From the NCBI RefSeq assembly GCF_040412085.2, contig NZ_CP115920.1, forward strand, positions 2,480,001 through 2,544,000: a stretch of DNA of 64,000 bases. Direction: 5' to 3'. The translations under genes and the position numbers were made by a program. The notes below the pieces were generated by a model. The model did not search any database, had not been told where the DNA came from, and saw only the letters and a list, made by a program, of their open reading frames with translations. Of this stretch, positions 40,906 through 51,359 are shown piece after piece (within the stretch, counting starts at the first letter, position 1; every line of letters begins with the position of its first letter). The stretch is from Vibrio sp. CB1-14 (lineage in GTDB: Bacteria; Pseudomonadota; Gammaproteobacteria; Enterobacterales; Vibrionaceae).

Positions 40906-41918
40906 TTTCGACTTCTTAACTGTTTTAAATACTGTTGGACCGCACGATTGTGGTCGCGTAAGTTCTTAGAAAACACATGGCCGCCAGTGCCACTAGCAAC
41001 AAAATAGAGATAGTTGCTGTCTTCTGGATTCACTGCCGCCATGATAGATGCTTTGCCTGGCATTGCAATCGGTGTTGGTGGCAGCCCATTGATAACATAG
41101 GTATTATAAGGCGTGCGCTCACGAAGATCTTTCTTACGAATATTACCATCATATCTATCGCCCATGCCGTAAATTACAGTTGGGTCAGTTTGAAGGCGCA
41201 TACCTTTGTTCAAGCGGTTCACAAACACTGATGCGACACGTTCACGTTCAGACGGAACAGAGGTCTCTTTTTCAATGATTGAGGCTAAAATTAAGGCTTC
41301 GTACTGATTATTTAACGGCAGTTTCTCTTGTTTCTGCTCCCAGCTCGCGTTGAGTATTTTTTCAAGCTTACTGTTAGCACGTTTTAAGATATCTAGATCG
41401 CTATCACCAACCGAATAATGATACGTTTCTGCAAGGAACAAGCCTTCAAGCTTTTCATGTTCAATACCCAGAGCCTTGGCAATTTCAGCCTCTGTCATTT
41501 CCTCTGTCGCATGCTTTAAATGCTCAGCAGTTGTAAATTGCTGGCGCCATTCTTTAAACGTTGAGCCTTCGATAAAGGTAATAGCGAGTTGATACTCTTG
41601 ACCATGGATGATTTCGCTTATCGCCTGTTCGAAACTCATGCCCGGTCTAAGCTCAAATGTTCCAACTTTAATCTTGGTAAGCTCAGGGTGAAAACGACGG
41701 ATCAATGGCTCAAAATCTGTTGGCTTTATCCATTGGTTGGTGACGAATTTACCTATTATCGTATTGAGACTATTCCCACGCTGAACAGTCACCAACTCAG
41801 GCTGTTCTATATTGAGCGGTTGAGTGATAAATGTTTCAACACTGTTCTTCACATATACAAAGCCGCCAGCGGCTATCGCACATAGCACGATGACGAGTAA
41901 TACAAACTTCTTTAGCAC
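40902..41918 (-). CDS. mltG: Endolytic murein transglycosylase MltG
   Basis: A 338-residue inner-membrane protein with one N-terminal helix ([18 protein letters not shown], residues 5-22), a LysM-like part and the YceG domain. The catalytic glutamate is in [10 protein letters not shown] near residue 213. It cuts nascent glycan strands and sets their length. The start overlaps the pabC end by seven bases and the stop overlaps tmk by four. Confidence 0.96.
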   Translation of the reverse strand: MLKKFVLLVIVLCAIAAGGFVYVKNSVETFITQPLNIEQPELVTVQRGNSLNTIIGKFVTNQWIKPTDFEPLIRRFHPELTKIKVGTFELRPGMSFEQAISEIIHGQEYQLAITFIEGSTFKEWRQQFTTAEHLKHATEEMTEAEIAKALGIEHEKLEGLFLAETYHYSVGDSDLDILKRANSKLEKILNASWEQKQEKLPLNNQYEALILASIIEKETSVPSERERVASVFVNRLNKGMRLQTDPTVIYGMGDRYDGNIRKKDLRERTPYNTYVINGLPPTPIAMPGKASIMAAVNPEDSNYLYFVASGTGGHVFSKNLRDHNRAVQQYLKQLRSRK

Positions 41919-42718
41919 AGACTTAACTTCTCCTGGATCTGTTTTGTTAGTGAGCCTTTGACAAACTCAACTTCCCTAATTTTTATGACGGGCGCAACCC
42001 CTAGAATACAATTGGTAACGAAAACCTCATCGGCATCTAGAACCGTCTCGAGACGAAACTGACCCACGGTCACTGAGTAGCCAAGTGAGCTCATCGCTTC
42101 AAGCACTTGTTCACGCATAACGCCGGAAACACCCGCAAGCGAAAGATCAGCAGTAAACAGTTGCTGAGACTTAACCCAAAACAGATTCGCCATTGTGGTT
42201 TCTATGACATTGGCCTCCAAATCGAGGACGATGCCATCTAGATAGCCCGCATCTTCTACATTGGATTTCGCTAGAATTTGTTCGAGTCGGTTATTGTGTT
42301 TCAAACCGGCCAATAATGGACTGTGCCCCAACACAACGTCTGAAACCGTCATTTCGACGCCATTTTGTCGAAGTTCGTTATATTTTTCCGGATATTCAAA
42401 GCAGCTTACCGTTACGAAAGGGCCATGGTTGACCTTGGCACTGTAGCCTCGACCACCTTCTCCTCGACTTACGTGTAGCTTGATGCCTGCTTGGGCATCG
42501 GGCAGAGCTAGGCTTTCAATATCGTCACGCAAAGCGTGCCAATCCATGGGTTCAATACGCAATGCTTCGAACGCCTGTTCCATACGCTTCACGTGCTGCG
42601 CCCACAGTTGAAGTTTGCCATCTCGCGTCAAGATCGTTGTAAAGCAGCCGTCACCGTATTGAAAACTTCTGTCACTTACCGAAATCCTTTCGATAGGCTG
42701 ACCATCACGCCAATGCAT
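41912..42718 (-). CDS. pabC: Aminodeoxychorismate lyase
   Basis: A 268-residue fold-type IV PLP enzyme: FQYGDGCFTTILTRDGKL near residue 19, the PLP lysine in LKHNNRLEQILAKS near 140, and GVSGVMREQVLEAM. It releases pyruvate from aminodeoxychorismate to give p-aminobenzoate for folate. The order fabF-pabC-mltG is as in E. coli. A hairpin in the gap to fabF may reduce read-through into pabC. Confidence 0.95.
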   Translation of the reverse strand: MHWRDGQPIERISVSDRSFQYGDGCFTTILTRDGKLQLWAQHVKRMEQAFEALRIEPMDWHALRDDIESLALPDAQAGIKLHVSRGEGGRGYSAKVNHGPFVTVSCFEYPEKYNELRQNGVEMTVSDVVLGHSPLLAGLKHNNRLEQILAKSNVEDAGYLDGIVLDLEANVIETTMANLFWVKSQQLFTADLSLAGVSGVMREQVLEAMSSLGYSVTVGQFRLETVLDADEVFVTNCILGVAPVIKIREVEFVKGSLTKQIQEKLSLC

Positions 42719-42737
42719 ACTGTTCCCTTAAAATAAC

Positions 42738-42770
42738 AAAACGGCTCAATGCTAAGCATCAAGCCGTTTA
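42738..42770 (-). terminator. Hairpin between fabF and pabC
   Basis: Outer stem AAACGGCT / AGCCGTTT and inner stem ATGCT / AGCAT with a short internal loop. On the minus strand it is followed by only a short T run (GTTATTTT), so termination may be partial and allow pabC expression. Confidence 0.65.
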
Positions 42771-42801
42771 AATACAAGTCTCTTATCTCAACGAGTAGAT
42801 A

Positions 42802-44043
42802 TTACATCTTTTTGAAGATTAGTGAGCCGTTTGTACCGCCAAAACCGAACGAGTTACACAATGCGTATTCCATTTCCACTTTACGTGCTGTATGTGGTAC
42901 TAGATCCACATCGCACTCTGGGTCTGGATTATCGAGGTTAATCGTTGGTGGCACGATTTGGTCAACCAAAGACATGATTGTGATAATTGCTTCAGCTGAG
43001 CCTGCAGCACCAAGAAGGTGACCTGTCATCGATTTTGTAGACGATACCAATACTTTCTTCGAGCCTTCTTCACCAAGTGCACGTTTAATGCCTTTGATTT
43101 CAGCTACGTCACCCGCAGGTGTTGACGTACCGTGTGCGTTTACATAACCGATTTGCGCGCCAGTAAGGCCTGCATCACGAAGTGCCGCTTCCATTGCTAG
43201 TGCGCCACCAGAACCATCTTCGCTTGGAGATGTCATGTGATAAGCGTCACCGCTCATACCGAAACCAACAAGCTCAGCATAGATCTTAGCACCGCGCGCT
43301 TTAGCGTGTTCGTACTCTTCAAGTACGATCACTCCAGCACCATCACCAAGTACAAAGCCGTCACGATCCACATCCCAAGGACGAGATGCTTTCTGAGGTT
43401 CGTCATTACGAGTTGACAGAGCTTTCGCAGCACCAAAACCTGCCATACCAAGAGGTGTAGACGCTTTCTCAGAACCGCCTGCAACCATAGCTTCAGCGTC
43501 ACCGTATGCGATCATACGAGCCGCATGACCAATGTTGTGTAAGCCAGTAGTACAAGCTGTTGAGATGGCAATGTTAGGACCACGTAACCCAGCGAGAATA
43601 GAAAGTTGACCAGCAACCATGTTTACAATAGTCGAAGGGACAAAGAAAGGACTTACGCGACGAGGGCCTTTCGATACCAACGCTTGATGACCCGCTTCGA
43701 TGAGATCAAGACCGCCAATACCAGAACCGATCGCAACACCGATACGGTGTTGGTTATCTGGCGTGACGTCTAGACCAGAATCTTTAAGAGCGTGCATACC
43801 TGCCACAATGCCGTATTGGATAAACAAATCCATTTTCTTGGCATCTTTTTTAGACACGTACTCACTGCCGTCAAAGTCTTTAACTAAGCCTGCGAAACGA
43901 GTTGAGAAATCGGTTGTATCGAAATGTTCAATATTTACGATACCACTCTTGCCCTCAAGAAGGGCTTTCCATGAAGATTCTACGGTGTTGCCTACCGGTG
44001 ACAACATACCCATGCCAGTGACAACAACACGACGCTTGGACAC
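42802..44043 (-). CDS. fabF: Beta-ketoacyl-ACP synthase II
   Basis: A 413-residue KAS II. The catalytic Cys is in [11 protein letters not shown] near residue 164, His residues in [12 protein letters not shown] near 303 and [12 protein letters not shown] near 337. It extends acyl-ACP, including palmitoleate to vaccenate, which controls membrane fluidity in cold. It follows acpP by 95 bases that contain a strong hairpin. Confidence 0.98.
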   Translation of the reverse strand: MSKRRVVVTGMGMLSPVGNTVESSWKALLEGKSGIVNIEHFDTTDFSTRFAGLVKDFDGSEYVSKKDAKKMDLFIQYGIVAGMHALKDSGLDVTPDNQHRIGVAIGSGIGGLDLIEAGHQALVSKGPRRVSPFFVPSTIVNMVAGQLSILAGLRGPNIAISTACTTGLHNIGHAARMIAYGDAEAMVAGGSEKASTPLGMAGFGAAKALSTRNDEPQKASRPWDVDRDGFVLGDGAGVIVLEEYEHAKARGAKIYAELVGFGMSGDAYHMTSPSEDGSGGALAMEAALRDAGLTGAQIGYVNAHGTSTPAGDVAEIKGIKRALGEEGSKKVLVSSTKSMTGHLLGAAGSAEAIITIMSLVDQIVPPTINLDNPDPECDVDLVPHTARKVEMEYALCNSFGFGGTNGSLIFKKM

Positions 44044-44097
44044 GATTTTTTCTCCGGGATATTTGTGATTCTATTTGAAAGGATAGAAGACGTTTAA

Positions 44098-44127
44098 AAA
44101 AAACACAGGCGGCCATGGTGGCCGCCT
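44098..44127 (-). terminator. Terminator between acpP and fabF
   Basis: Stem AGGCGGCCA / TGGCCGCCT with loop TGG, followed on the minus strand by GTGTTTTTTTT. It would make acpP mRNA more abundant than fabF, as ACP is needed in large excess. Confidence 0.85.
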
Positions 44128-44138
44128 AGAAAGAGATA

Positions 44139-44372
44139 TTACTGAGCGCTGTTTACGTAGTCGATAGCAGCTTGAACAGTAGTGATCTTCTCAGCTTCTT
44201 CATCAGGAATCTCAGTGTCGAATTCCTCTTCTAGAGCCATTACTAGCTCAACTGTGTCTAGAGAGTCAGCACCTAGATCGTCAACGAAAGAAGCTTCGTT
44301 TTTAACTTCTGCTTCGTCTACACCTAGCTGTTCAACAATGATTTTCTTTACGCGTTCTTCGATGTTGCTCAT
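44139..44372 (-). CDS. acpP: Acyl carrier protein
   Basis: A 77-residue acidic four-helix protein. The phosphopantetheine serine is in [20 protein letters not shown] near residue 37. It carries growing acyl chains for fatty acid, lipid A and phospholipid synthesis. A short gap of 162 bases to fabG likely holds its own promoter, and a strong terminator follows. Confidence 0.99.
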
Positions 44373-44534
44373 TTTAATTTTCCTTTACAGATTTCGCTCT
44401 ATGCGATGTTTCCGTAGTTTATTCGAACTGTTGAAAGTTGCAAGGGGGTCCTTGCTGGTCAAACCACAATTTTAGCGAATTTAACCGAAATTCAGCACAT
44501 TTTTGACTTAAATCATGCACAAATGTTGCACAGA

Positions 44535-45272
44535 TCAAACCATGTACATGCCACCATTTACGTGAAGAGTCTCACCTGTGATGTAAGCCGCTTCTGGCGA
44601 TGCAAGAAATGCAACAGCCGAAGCGATTTCACGAGGGTCACCTAAACGGCCAGCAGGCACGTTCGCTAGTGTAGCAGCTCGTTGCTCATCATTCAGTGCT
44701 TTTGTCATGTCTGTTTCAATAAAACCAGGTGCAACTGTGTTGACTGTTACACCACGTGAAGCTACTTCACGTGCCATAGACTTGGTAAAGCCGATAACGC
44801 CTGCTTTTGCTGCTGCGTAGTTTGTTTGACCTGCGTTACCCATAGTGCCCACAACAGAGCCTACGTTGATAATACGGCCTTGACGTTTCTTCATCATGCC
44901 ACGCAGTACCGCTTTAGATAGGCGGAAGATAGACGTAAGGTTCGTGTCCATGATATCCGTCCACTCATCGTCCTTCATACGCATTAGAAGGTTGTCACGA
45001 GTGATGCCTGCATTGTTAACCAGAATGTCGATAGCACCGAATTCTTCGTTAATTTGCTTTAGAACAGCTTCGATTGAGTCGGTATCTGTCACGTTAAGAG
45101 CTAGACCCTTACCGTTATCACCTAGATATTCACTGATTGCTGCTGCGCCGTTCTCTGACGTAGCTGTACCAATTACCTTTGCACCGCGCTCTACAAGTAG
45201 CTCAGCGATTGAGCGACCAATACCACGGCTTGCACCTGTTACTAGGGCAATTTTGCCTTCAAGGTTCATCAT
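44535..45272 (-). CDS. fabG: 3-oxoacyl-ACP reductase FabG
   Basis: A 245-residue SDR: cofactor loop TGASRGIG near residue 14, NNAGITRDNL near 89, catalytic SVVGTMGNAGQTNYAAAKAG (Ser, Tyr, Lys near 139-156). It reduces 3-ketoacyl-ACP with NADPH. The frame has an earlier ATG at 45302 that overlaps the fabD end; I use the ATG at 45272, which has AAGGAA eight bases upstream, with another ATG right after it (45269). It begins 13 bases after fabD. Confidence 0.96.
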   Translation of the reverse strand: MMNLEGKIALVTGASRGIGRSIAELLVERGAKVIGTATSENGAAAISEYLGDNGKGLALNVTDTDSIEAVLKQINEEFGAIDILVNNAGITRDNLLMRMKDDEWTDIMDTNLTSIFRLSKAVLRGMMKKRQGRIINVGSVVGTMGNAGQTNYAAAKAGVIGFTKSMAREVASRGVTVNTVAPGFIETDMTKALNDEQRAATLANVPAGRLGDPREIASAVAFLASPEAAYITGETLHVNGGMYMV

Positions 45273-45285
45273 TATTGGATTCCTT

Positions 45286-46209
45286 TTATTTTGCAGCTTC
45301 AAGTGACGCAGCGTCGTTTACTGCTGCAGCACTTAATGTCTTAACGATACGCTTAGTTAGACCCGTTAGAACCTTACCTGGGCCAAATTCTAGCAGTTTC
45401 TCTACACCTTGCTCGCTCATCTTCTCTACACCTTCAGTCCAGCGAACTGGGCTGTGTAGCTGACGTACAAGTGCGTCTTTAATTTTTGCAGGATCAGTCT
45501 CTGCTGCCACATCAACGTTATTGATAACTGGAACAGATGGTGCGTTGAATTCAATCGCCTCTAGAGCAACGGCTAGCTTCTCTGCTGCTGGCTTCATCAG
45601 CGCACAGTGAGAAGGTACCGACACAGGAAGAGGAAGTGCACGTTTCGCACCCGCTTCTTTACACAATACACCAGCACGCTCAACTGCCGCTTTGTTACCG
45701 GCAATCACGACTTGACCAGGTGAATTGAAGTTTACTGGAGAAACCACTTCACCTTGCGCTGCTTCTTCACACGCTTTAGCAATAGATTCATCATCTAGAC
45801 CGATGATCGCGTACATAGCGCCAACACCAGCTGGTACGGCTTCTTGCATTAGCTGACCGCGCAGCTGAACAAGCTTAATGGCTTCTTTGAAGTCAATCAC
45901 ACCTGCACAAACTAGTGCAGAGTATTCACCTAAGCTGTGGCCTGCGACGAGCACTGGCTGAGCAAGGCCTTGCTCTTGCCATACACGCCAGATAGCGACA
46001 GAGGAAGCTAGCAACGCTGGCTGTGTACGATGTGTCTGATTAAGATCTTCAGCAGATCCATTTTGAACCAATACCCAAAGGTCGTAACCTAGTGCATCTG
46101 ATGCTTCTGCAAATGTCGCTTTCACGATCTCATGTTGCTCGCCAAGCTCTGCAAGCATGCCAATTGTTTGTGAACCCTGACCTGGGAACACGATTGCAAA
46201 ATTACTCAT
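45286..46209 (-). CDS. fabD: Malonyl-CoA:ACP transacylase FabD
   Basis: A 307-residue acyltransferase: FPGQGSQTIGML near residue 7, the nucleophile serine in AGHSLGEYSAL near 92 and SVPSHCALM near 200. It loads malonyl on ACP. The start at 46209 (MSNFAIVFPGQGSQ) has AAGGAA eight bases upstream; an ATG six codons earlier adds no family residues. Confidence 0.97.
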   Translation of the reverse strand: MSNFAIVFPGQGSQTIGMLAELGEQHEIVKATFAEASDALGYDLWVLVQNGSAEDLNQTHRTQPALLASSVAIWRVWQEQGLAQPVLVAGHSLGEYSALVCAGVIDFKEAIKLVQLRGQLMQEAVPAGVGAMYAIIGLDDESIAKACEEAAQGEVVSPVNFNSPGQVVIAGNKAAVERAGVLCKEAGAKRALPLPVSVPSHCALMKPAAEKLAVALEAIEFNAPSVPVINNVDVAAETDPAKIKDALVRQLHSPVRWTEGVEKMSEQGVEKLLEFGPGKVLTGLTKRIVKTLSAAAVNDAASLEAAK

Positions 46210-46266
46210 CGTTATTTCCTTAAACAACGCAATCTATGACTTTTATACCGTTTGGTTTGGGCAGAG

Positions 46267-47217
46267 TTAGAAGCGAACGAGCGCCGAACCCCAAGTAAAC
46301 CCACCACCAAACGCTTCTAATAACAGGTTTTGTCCACGCTTAATTCGGCCATCACGCACTGCTTCATCGAGTGCAGTCGGTACCGTAGCGGCTGACGTAT
46401 TACCGTGACGATCAAGTGTCAATACGACTTGATCCATCGACATACCAAGTTTCTTCGCTGTTGCGGCAATAATGCGATAGTTCGCTTGATGAGGCACTAG
46501 CCAATCGAGATCTTCTTTACTCATCCCATTGGCTGCTAGTGTGTCTTTCACCAATTTAGATAGCTGGGTTACCGCTACCTTAAAGACTTCGTTGCCTGAC
46601 ATGTTGAGCCATTTATCTAGCTCACCACCACGAACTGGCATTTCAAGGCTAAGCAAATCGCCAAAACGGCCATCTGCATAAAGATGTGTCGAGATAATTC
46701 CTGGTTCTTCGCTTGCACCAAGAACCACGGCGCCTGCAGCATCGCCAAACAAAATAATAGTAGAGCGATCAATCTCTTCAACAGTTTTTGATAGACAATC
46801 TGAACCGATCACCAATACGTTTTTACACATACCAGAGCGGATATGCTGATCGGCAACTGATAACGCATAAACAAAACCAGTACATGCTGCCGCCATATCG
46901 AATGCAGGACAACCTTGAATACCAAGTTTTGCTTGAACTTGACATGCAGACGACGGAAACGCGTGGCTGCTACTTGTCGTTGCAACAATGATCAGATCGA
47001 TATCGTTTTTATCGATACCTGCCATTTCAATCGCTTTTAGCGACGCTTCATAGCCCATATCCGCGACGGTTTCGTCTTCGGCGGCAATGCGACGCTCTTT
47101 AATGCCTGTGCGAGTGACAATCCATTCATCTGTCGTGTCTACCATTTTCTCTAGATCGGCATTGGTGCGGATCTGAGATGGCAGGTAGCTGCCCGTACCT
47201 AAAATTTTGCTATACAT
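46267..47217 (-). CDS. fabH: Beta-ketoacyl-ACP synthase III
   Basis: A 316-residue KAS III that starts chains from acetyl-CoA and malonyl-ACP. The catalytic triad is seen as Cys in [11 protein letters not shown] near 112, His in [11 protein letters not shown] near 244 and Asn in [12 protein letters not shown] near 274. It follows plsX by five bases; plsX-fabH-fabD-fabG is the standard order. Confidence 0.97.
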   Translation of the reverse strand: MYSKILGTGSYLPSQIRTNADLEKMVDTTDEWIVTRTGIKERRIAAEDETVADMGYEASLKAIEMAGIDKNDIDLIIVATTSSSHAFPSSACQVQAKLGIQGCPAFDMAAACTGFVYALSVADQHIRSGMCKNVLVIGSDCLSKTVEEIDRSTIILFGDAAGAVVLGASEEPGIISTHLYADGRFGDLLSLEMPVRGGELDKWLNMSGNEVFKVAVTQLSKLVKDTLAANGMSKEDLDWLVPHQANYRIIAATAKKLGMSMDQVVLTLDRHGNTSAATVPTALDEAVRDGRIKRGQNLLLEAFGGGFTWGSALVRF

Positions 47218-47222
47218 GAAGA

Positions 47223-48248
47223 CTAATACTGCCTCTCGAGTAACACTGCTTCTAGACGATCGCTTATTTGGTTTGGCACTTGGCGCTTAACCTCGTGAAC
47301 CGCTTCGCCTATTGCATTAACAAGCGCCGAAATATCAGCGCTTCCGTGGCTTTTTATGACAATGCCGCGCAATCCTAACAAACTTGCTCCGTTATACTGG
47401 TCGGGGTTCAGTGCTTTTACTTCACTTAACATGTCAGAAAACAGTAATCTGGCTATCCATCCTTTGATGGTTGACGTAGCCAACTTCGCTTTAAGTTTGT
47501 CCAAAACAAACTGCGCAGTTCCTTCGCACGCTTTCAATGTGGTATTACCAACAAATCCATCGCAAACGATAACATCAGCACAGTCGCTCAATAACTCATT
47601 ACCCTCAACGAATCCAATATAGTTAATGGATGGGCATTGTGTCAGCATTTCTGAGCAACGTTTGACCAAATCATTACCCTTAATTTCTTCGGCACCAATA
47701 TTGAGAATGGCAACGCGAGGGCAGCGTCCCAAATGTTGCTGTGCAAGTGCACTACCCATGACAGCGAACTGAAATAGAGAGTCTGCATCAACCGACGCGT
47801 TTGCGCCCAAGTCGAGCATCCAGGTTTTTGCACCGGATTGGGTTGGCAGTGCCGTAACTAAAGCGGGTCTATCAATGCCTGGGAGAAGTTTGAGACGATA
47901 TCGTGACAACGCCATCAATGCGCCAGTATTTCCGCCACTAACACATGCGTCAGCGTGCTCAGATTCAACTAAATCCAAGGCAATACGCATCGACGTATCG
48001 TGACTGTTTCTTAAGGCGAAGGAAGGCTTTTCGGAATTCGAAATGACTCGGTCACTATGCATCACCTCAAGGCGAGGGCTGCGTTGGTAACCTAAATGTT
48101 TGAGTTGCGTGTTTATTGACGGCGTGTCGCCAACAAGCACCACTTTTAGCTCTGGGAAATGCGACAGTGCCTGCACGGCGGCAGGCACTGTTACGGAAGG
48201 ACCGAAGTCCCCGCCCATTGCATCAAGTGCAACGGTTATATTATGCAA
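47223..48248 (-). CDS. plsX: Phosphate acyltransferase PlsX
   Basis: A 341-residue enzyme of the PTA-like fold that makes acyl-phosphate from acyl-ACP for glycerolipid synthesis. It begins [20 protein letters not shown], with [16 protein letters not shown] near 108 and [16 protein letters not shown] near 214. It lies nine bases after rpmF, as in E. coli. Confidence 0.97.
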   Translation of the reverse strand: MHNITVALDAMGGDFGPSVTVPAAVQALSHFPELKVVLVGDTPSINTQLKHLGYQRSPRLEVMHSDRVISNSEKPSFALRNSHDTSMRIALDLVESEHADACVSGGNTGALMALSRYRLKLLPGIDRPALVTALPTQSGAKTWMLDLGANASVDADSLFQFAVMGSALAQQHLGRCPRVAILNIGAEEIKGNDLVKRCSEMLTQCPSINYIGFVEGNELLSDCADVIVCDGFVGNTTLKACEGTAQFVLDKLKAKLATSTIKGWIARLLFSDMLSEVKALNPDQYNGASLLGLRGIVIKSHGSADISALVNAIGEAVHEVKRQVPNQISDRLEAVLLERQY

Positions 48249-48257
48249 AGGTCAACC

Positions 48258-48428
48258 TTACTTGTTGATAACCTTTTTGCCACGGTAGTAACCGTCAGCA
48301 GTCACATTGTGACGTAGGTGAGTTTCACCTGAAGTTGCGTCTACAGATAGTGCAGCTGAAGTTAGCGCATCATGTGAACGACGCATGCCACGCATAGAAC
48401 GTGACTTCTTGCTTTTTTGTACGGCCAT
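48258..48428 (-). CDS. rpmF: 50S ribosomal protein L32
   Basis: A 56-residue ribosomal protein beginning [20 protein letters not shown], ending [13 protein letters not shown]. It has no Cys residues, like the zinc-free form of gammaproteobacteria. The gene is short and lies between yceD and plsX in the usual order. Its length equals that of other L32 proteins. Confidence 0.98.
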   Translation of the reverse strand: MAVQKSKKSRSMRGMRRSHDALTSAALSVDATSGETHLRHNVTADGYYRGKKVINK

Positions 48429-48472
48429 GGACCCTACTCCTATGTTAGTAATTTAAACGTCAGTAACTTTAG

Positions 48473-49000
48473 TTACTCACGCTTTAAGCTCTTTAAAACA
48501 TCAAATGGATTTGGCTTTTCTTCTGGAATCTCTTCCGGAATATCTCCAAACACCATGTTGTTTGAGTCAACGCTACAGTCTGCTATATCGTGCATTGCGA
48601 CTTGAGGCAGGTTTAAGATGAACTCGTCTTCAACTAGTTGTATGAGATCAACCTCACCGTACTCATTAAGATCTACCAAATCATAATCTTCCGGTGCTTC
48701 CTCTTCACTCTTCTCACTATAATAAGGAGTATAAGTGAATTGGACTTCACACAAGTGTGTGAAAATCTCATTACAACGCTGACATTCCAAATCAACTTCG
48801 ATGTTAGCTTTACCAGAGATAACAACAAGTCGCTGTTCATCATGCCCAAAGGACAATGTCACTTCAGCATCGCGTTTTACGCTACTAACTGACTCGTGCA
48901 AACGCTTAAAAAGGCTGACTTGGATGATGCCATCATAGTCGAGTCTTTTTTGTGCCGTCTTACCCGGGTCAACACTTCGCGGTATTTTTACCTTTTGCAT
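48473..49000 (-). CDS. yceD: YceD (DUF177), 23S rRNA accumulation protein
   Basis: A 175-residue DUF177 protein with a paired-Cys motif LECQRCNEIFTH near residue 73, an acidic stretch (KSEEEAPEDYDLVDLNEYGE) and a conserved C-terminal end (IPEEKPNPFDVLKSLK). In E. coli it helps keep 23S rRNA levels and lies before rpmF as here. It heads the minus-strand run rpmF-plsX-fab. It diverges from maf. Confidence 0.95.
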   Translation of the reverse strand: MQKVKIPRSVDPGKTAQKRLDYDGIIQVSLFKRLHESVSSVKRDAEVTLSFGHDEQRLVVISGKANIEVDLECQRCNEIFTHLCEVQFTYTPYYSEKSEEEAPEDYDLVDLNEYGEVDLIQLVEDEFILNLPQVAMHDIADCSVDSNNMVFGDIPEEIPEEKPNPFDVLKSLKRE

Positions 49001-49135
49001 AGGGCGCGAATATTATCTTCCAAAACGGATTTAGTCAAAGAAAAAGGCGAAAAAGTTGTACTTTTTTTGCCTACAGATTAAGAATCTATCAATATGTCTA
49101 GAAACTGCAATTATAATAGAAAAACTGAACCGAAA

Positions 49136-49720
49136 ATGAAATCCATAAGACTCATTTTAGCCTCAACTTCTCCTTATCGTGCCGAGCTATTGGCGAAGTT
49201 AGGTCTACCCTTTGAGGCCATCGCCCCACAAGTTGATGAAACCGTCCATTCTGATGAGTCAGCTACGCAGCTGGTTCAACGACTAGCAGAACAAAAAGCA
49301 CGTGCACTGCAAAATGAGCCCGACGCGCTTGTTATCGGCAGTGACCAAGTTTGTGTTATCAACGGCCAAATTATTGGTAAGCCTCTTGATCGCGAAACAG
49401 CTATTGCTCAGCTTAGCCAGCAGAGTGGCAAAACCATTCGATTCTATACAGGCCTCGCTGTCGTCAACACCAACACAAATGAGTGTGACGTCACCGTCGA
49501 TACCTTCGATGTTACCTTTAGAACGCTAAACCAAGCGCAGATTGAGCGCTACGTTGATCTCGAGCAGCCCTATTACTGTGCCGGCAGTTTCAAAAGTGAA
49601 GGACTTGGCATTAGCCTATTTAGTACATTGGAAGGAAAGGATCCAAACACATTAGTGGGTCTGCCTTTAATCGATCTAGTAACTATGCTCGATAAACACG
49701 GGCTCTCACCTTTAGGCTAG
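49136..49720 (+). CDS. Maf-family nucleotide pyrophosphatase (YceF)
   Basis: A 194-residue Maf/Ham1-like protein. The start MKSIRLILASTSPYRAELL carries the signature SxSPxR; ESATQLVQRLAEQKA and VIGSDQVCVINGQIIGKPLD follow. YceF-type enzymes hydrolyse modified nucleotides such as m7GTP. The ATG at 49136 is chosen over one at 49094 because it fits the family start. It diverges from yceD, as in E. coli. Confidence 0.94.
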   Translation: MKSIRLILASTSPYRAELLAKLGLPFEAIAPQVDETVHSDESATQLVQRLAEQKARALQNEPDALVIGSDQVCVINGQIIGKPLDRETAIAQLSQQSGKTIRFYTGLAVVNTNTNECDVTVDTFDVTFRTLNQAQIERYVDLEQPYYCAGSFKSEGLGISLFSTLEGKDPNTLVGLPLIDLVTMLDKHGLSPLG

Positions 49721-49748
49721 TTTCAGCGCTATTCTTTCTAAGAGTTCA

Positions 49749-49776
49749 AAAAAGCGAAGCCAACTCGGCTTCGCTC
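49749..49776 (-). terminator. Terminator between maf and rluC
   Basis: Stem GCGAAGCC / GGCTTCGC with a five-base loop; an A-run on the left becomes T on the minus strand, so it fits rluC best. Confidence 0.82.
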
Positions 49777-49796
49777 ATCAATAGAACAAACTAACC

Positions 49797-50744
49797 TCAA
49801 GACATCGTCTTAAGCTTGTCCAATGCTTTTTGAAGCTTAGGCTCCATTTCGGCGTCGATTTCCATTCGCTCTTCTTTACCCGGGTGGGTGAAAATAATGT
49901 TTGCAGCATGTAGGAATAAACGATCCAATCCTGCTTTGGCCGTGTAAGCATCAAATCGGCGATCACCGTAACGGTCGTCCCACGCAATAGGGTGACCGGT
50001 ATATTGAGCGTGCACTCGTATCTGGTGAGTACGCCCGGTAATCGGACTTGCCTGAATTAACGTCGCTTGCTCAAAAGACGTCAGCACTTTGAAACGTGTT
50101 TCTGATGGCTTGCCGTTAGGGTTCACTCTGACAATACTGTTCACTTCGTTTTTAAGAAGTGGTGCTTTGACGACCTTGCAGCTCGGCTTCCACTTGCCCA
50201 TTACCAAAGCATAATAATATTTCTGAACGGTTTTCTCTCGGAACTGAGCTTGCAAGTGGCGCAGCGCTGAGCGCTTTTTCGCTACCAACAAAATACCGGA
50301 CGTATCACGGTCGATGCGGTGCACAAGCTCAAGAAAGCGCGCTTGTGGTCTCAAAGCGCGTAACGCTTCAATAGCACCAAACTTAAGGCCGCTGCCACCG
50401 TGAACGGCCAGACCCGAAGGTTTATTAAGGATGAGCATGTGGTCATCTTCATAGATGATCTTCGATTCCAGCTCAGCGACACGACTTAGGTTGGTATTGA
50501 GCGGCGCTTCTTGCTCTTTTTCTTCCAGAGTTACCGGCGGAATGCGCACCAAGTCACCCGCTTGCAGCTTGTATTCGGCCTTAACGCGCTTTTTGTTGAC
50601 TCGCACTTCGCCCTTGCGCACGATTCGATACACAACACTTTTTGGGATGTTTTTAAGTTGGTTACGCAAAAAGTTATCGATGCGTTGACCAGCCATATCG
50701 TCATCGATGTCGACGAATTGGACTTTTGTTCTAATTTCACTCAT
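49797..50744 (-). CDS. rluC: 23S rRNA pseudouridine synthase RluC
   Basis: A 315-residue RluA-type enzyme with an N-terminal S4 domain (GQRIDNFLRNQLKNIPKSVVY) and the catalytic Asp in LVHRIDRDTSGILLVAK near residue 140. RluC of E. coli modifies U955, U2504 and U2580 of 23S rRNA. It is divergent from rne, as in E. coli, which decides RluC over RluD. Confidence 0.96.
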   Translation of the reverse strand: MSEIRTKVQFVDIDDDMAGQRIDNFLRNQLKNIPKSVVYRIVRKGEVRVNKKRVKAEYKLQAGDLVRIPPVTLEEKEQEAPLNTNLSRVAELESKIIYEDDHMLILNKPSGLAVHGGSGLKFGAIEALRALRPQARFLELVHRIDRDTSGILLVAKKRSALRHLQAQFREKTVQKYYYALVMGKWKPSCKVVKAPLLKNEVNSIVRVNPNGKPSETRFKVLTSFEQATLIQASPITGRTHQIRVHAQYTGHPIAWDDRYGDRRFDAYTAKAGLDRLFLHAANIIFTHPGKEERMEIDAEMEPKLQKALDKLKTMS

Positions 50745-50987
50745 TTCGCTATTATAACACTCAAAGTATCAAGAAAAGAACGCTTTCTATTTTCCGTATC
50801 CAATTCGGAAACTTGTGAACTGTGCCAAAACAGGTCAAGTGGTACTGGCTGGACAAGTTGTGGATAAATTTTAACCACGATTGGATCCATTTTCACAACC
50901 CTCTAATTTTGACGATTAAAATCAGTACATTAACTGTACAGACCGCGCAAAAGCTTGGTTTTTTTCTGTGGTTTACAATAAAGCTGA

Positions 50988-51016
50988 TTGCTGATAATTC
51001 GTTGCGCTGCTATAGT
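50988..51016 (+). promoter_or_regulatory. Promoter of rne
   Basis: TTGCTG at 50988-50993, a 17-base spacer, and TATAGT at 51011-51016. Transcription would begin near 51023, giving a leader of about 337 bases, similar in size to the well-known long rne leader of E. coli. Confidence 0.65.
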
Positions 51017-51022
51017 TCACAG

Positions 51023-51359
51023 CTGCACAGGGTAATTAGAATCGATTTACCATTTATCGCTATTATCCTTGAGCAATTATATCTTGAGTAGATCGCTTAG
51101 TATTGAAACGCAGCAACTGGCATAAGACGTTGAAAGCTAAGTCTTCCTTGTCACCTACTCACGTACTCGTGTTTGAGTAATACCGCTAGATACGCGGATC
51201 ACACAGCCTCAGCCTTGTGTGATGACTGTAGTGCCCACGAGCATCCCTTCCAGCCGGGAGGTTGCATTAAATAAAGCCATGGGATCAGGCACCGCGAGTT
51301 ACGAAACCTGTGACAAGAGCAATGATGAAAACAAAGAAAATACAACGAGAATTTCTGTA
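51023..51359 (+). promoter_or_regulatory. Long rne leader (rne5-like)
   Basis: About 337 bases without a conserved protein between the promoter and the rne ATG. In E. coli the rne leader folds into hairpins that let RNase E cut and limit its own mRNA. Here GC-rich hairpin sequences are visible at about 51220-51300 (for example CCTTCCAGCCGGGAGG). An in-frame ATG at 51219 would extend the protein by 47 residues, but these do not look like RNase E. I assign it as an rne5-like element by position and length, not by a structure search. Confidence 0.5.

Noticed and set aside
51219..51359. 47-codon extension of RNase E from an upstream ATG
   Set aside because: The residues do not resemble RNase E, and this stretch fits the known long leader; [10 protein letters not shown] is the family start.
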